The notes beneath the pieces were generated by a model. It was not told the origin of the DNA and did not search any database. It saw nothing but the letters and a program-made list of their open reading frames with translations. Below are positions 63,105-64,000 of a stretch of 64,000 nucleotides of DNA, in pieces. This DNA comes from Chloroflexota bacterium (GTDB taxonomy: Bacteria; Chloroflexota; Anaerolineae; Promineifilales; Promineifilaceae). A program made the position numbers and the translations under genes. Each line of letters starts with the position of its first letter. Position 1 is the first letter of the stretch. The stretch covers positions 124,001-188,000 of the forward strand of contig JABFFZ010000001.1 of NCBI GenBank assembly GCA_013112725.1, given 5' to 3'.

Positions 63105-64000
63105 GACACATGGGAATCGCCGGGTCGGCATTGGTGGGAACGGCTAACTGTTGCTGATGGCCTGTTGGTGTTGATCCTGCTGGCGGGGGGCGTCATTCGC
63201 TTTGTGAATTTGGGGCGCATCCCGTTGTCCGATCCGGAAGCGGAACTGGCGCTGGCGGTGTGGCGTTTCTGGCAGCCGGGCAGTGGCGCCGATAGTATCC
63301 CCGGCAGCCCGGCTTATTTCACACTGACGGCGCTGCTGACGCAGCTTTTTGGTTTTGGCGATGCGGTCATGCGGCTGGCGCCGGCGCTGTTTGGGCTGGC
63401 GTTGGTGGGGCTGCCCTGGCTGCTGCGGCGGCGGTTGGGGGACGCCGGCGCCCTGGTAGTGTGTGCTTTTCTGGCGATTTCGCCGCTCAATCTCATCCTT
63501 TCCCGAACGGTGGGTGGAGAGGCGATTGCCCTGTTTGCGCTGTTGTTGCTGGCGGCGGCGCTGGTGCAATATGCGGATACGGCCGTACCCTACTGGTTTT
63601 ATCTGGCGGCGGCAGCTTTGGGGCTGGGGTTGACCAGCGCCCCCCTTTTCTACAGTGGGCTGGTGACGCTGCTGGCGGTGTGGGCCGTTATCCGGCTGCT
63701 GCATCTGCCGCTTTTCCCGGAACGAGAACAACCTGCCCCGCCGGTGCAGCCCCATCTGCGGCGCAATGCGCTGCTGGTGGGGGGCGGGGTTTTTGTGGCT
63801 TTGAGCAGTATGCTGCTGTGGTATTTGCCCGGTTTGGGCGGCGCGGCGCAAATTTTGGGCGCGTGGCTGGCGCAGATGGGGGGTGATGGCCACGGCCGTA
63901 CCCTGGCCGATCCCTTCCTGGCGCTGGCCCGTTACGAACCGGCGCTGCTGGTGTTGGGCACAGTCGCCCTCGTTTGGGCGCTGTGGCGCTCCTCCATTCC
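63084..64000 (+). CDS. Agl23/ArnT-like glycosyltransferase, N-terminal part
   Basis: The frame runs off the window end (about 305 residues seen). Membrane protein with SPGRHWWERLTVADGLLVLI, LAGGVIRFVNLGRIPLSDPE (acidic loop; the position of the catalytic Asp/Glu of ArnT-like enzymes), GALVVCAFLAISPLNLILSR, and further helices. This layout matches the TIGR03663/Agl23-like family that lies beside DUF2298 genes in Chloroflexi and Archaea and is linked to protein N-glycosylation or flippase work. There is no ATG near the start; TTG at 63084 is a guess within a spacer repeat. Confidence 0.7.
   Translation, partial: MEIGEYSDTWESPGRHWWERLTVADGLLVLILLAGGVIRFVNLGRIPLSDPEAELALAVWRFWQPGSGADSIPGSPAYFTLTALLTQLFGFGDAVMRLAPALFGLALVGLPWLLRRRLGDAGALVVCAFLAISPLNLILSRTVGGEAIALFALLLLAAALVQYADTAVPYWFYLAAAALGLGLTSAPLFYSGLVTLLAVWAVIRLLHLPLFPEREQPAPPVQPHLRRNALLVGGGVFVALSSMLLWYLPGLGGAAQILGAWLAQMGGDGHGRTLADPFLALARYEPALLVLGTVALVWALWRSSI

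Larger units (their letters stand above)
579..63899. repeat. highly iterated palindrome ACGGCCGT (about 119 copies)
   Basis: Counted by eye along the + strand; the octamer is its own complement. First copy 579-586, last 63892-63899. Mean spacing is about 540 bp, against a chance expectation of one or two for the whole window at 56-58 % G+C. Copies lie in genes and spacers alike. Gaps without any copy: about 12,880-17,155, 21,975-25,065 and 25,085-27,630. Confidence 0.9.

Noticed and set aside
1-64000. tRNA, rRNA or other structured RNA genes
   Set aside because: I looked for TTCGA-type T-loops with matching acceptor stems and for rRNA core words and found none; a covariance-model search would be decisive.

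Overview
The window looks like a chromosomal segment of a Chloroflexota bacterium, most likely of the Anaerolineae/Ardenticatenia type. The evidence is a 14-subunit nuo operon, two large DUF2298 proteins (the 'YYY' membrane family shared by Chloroflexi and Archaea), an Agl23-like glycosyltransferase gene, an Rpn-type nuclease gene, many GAF sensor kinases, and a secreted protein ending in YLPIIVR. By eye G+C is somewhat above 55 %. I saw no tRNA, rRNA or CRISPR array.

Layout. 1-5.4 kb: hicBA toxin-antitoxin pair, a flavoprotein plus membrane protein, an AhpD-like protein that reads as a selenoprotein, a DUF433/DUF5615 pair whose second gene is frameshifted, and an unknown gene. 5.4-27.3 kb (minus strand): complex I genes in the order nuoA-B-C-D-E-F-[Uma2]-G-H-I-J-K-L-M, then about 6 kb of accessory genes (Rpn nuclease broken by a small element, metallophosphoesterase, molybdopterin oxidoreductase, lipoprotein), then nuoN. 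27.7-31.5 kb: rpoD and dnaG. 31.9-35.9 kb: one decayed gene for a large secreted protein. 36-48 kb: dodecin, TetR regulator, two GAF histidine kinases, selA, tsaD, an alanyl-tRNA editing protein, a metallo-beta-lactamase-fold protein, a Crp/Fnr regulator and a GNAT enzyme. 48-53 kb: lipoprotein, an XRE-nSTAND-WD40 protein with a nonsense codon, and a decayed YdeI gene. 53.4-64 kb: a DUF2298/glycosyltransferase cluster with a restriction-modification pair lodged inside it.

Four layers of repeats overlie the genes. (1) The octamer palindrome ACGGCCGT occurs about 119 times by my count, where one or two are expected. This resembles cyanobacterial HIP1. It is absent from long stretches of the nuo genes. 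(2) Many spacers consist of one short word (GATTACC, AGATTGGG, TAATTGGG, GATATTGA, GATGCGTGA) repeated in tandem and then inverted, so that they can fold as hairpins at gene ends. Similar text also sits in frame inside several coding regions. (3) Two copies of a 94-95 bp element with 12-bp inverted ends and 8-bp target duplications, and one 168-bp element with TA duplications, look like MITEs; two of the three interrupt genes. (4) 15-bp inverted repeats whose arms are themselves palindromic.

The best functional link is between the AhpD-like gene near 3 kb and selA at 39 kb. The gene has TGA at the second cysteine of its CxxC site with the reading frame intact on both sides and a hairpin 18 nt downstream. 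SelA makes the selenocysteyl-tRNA needed to read it. Broken reading frames are confined to accessory genes, so I read most of them as real decay rather than assembly error, but raw reads would be needed to settle that.
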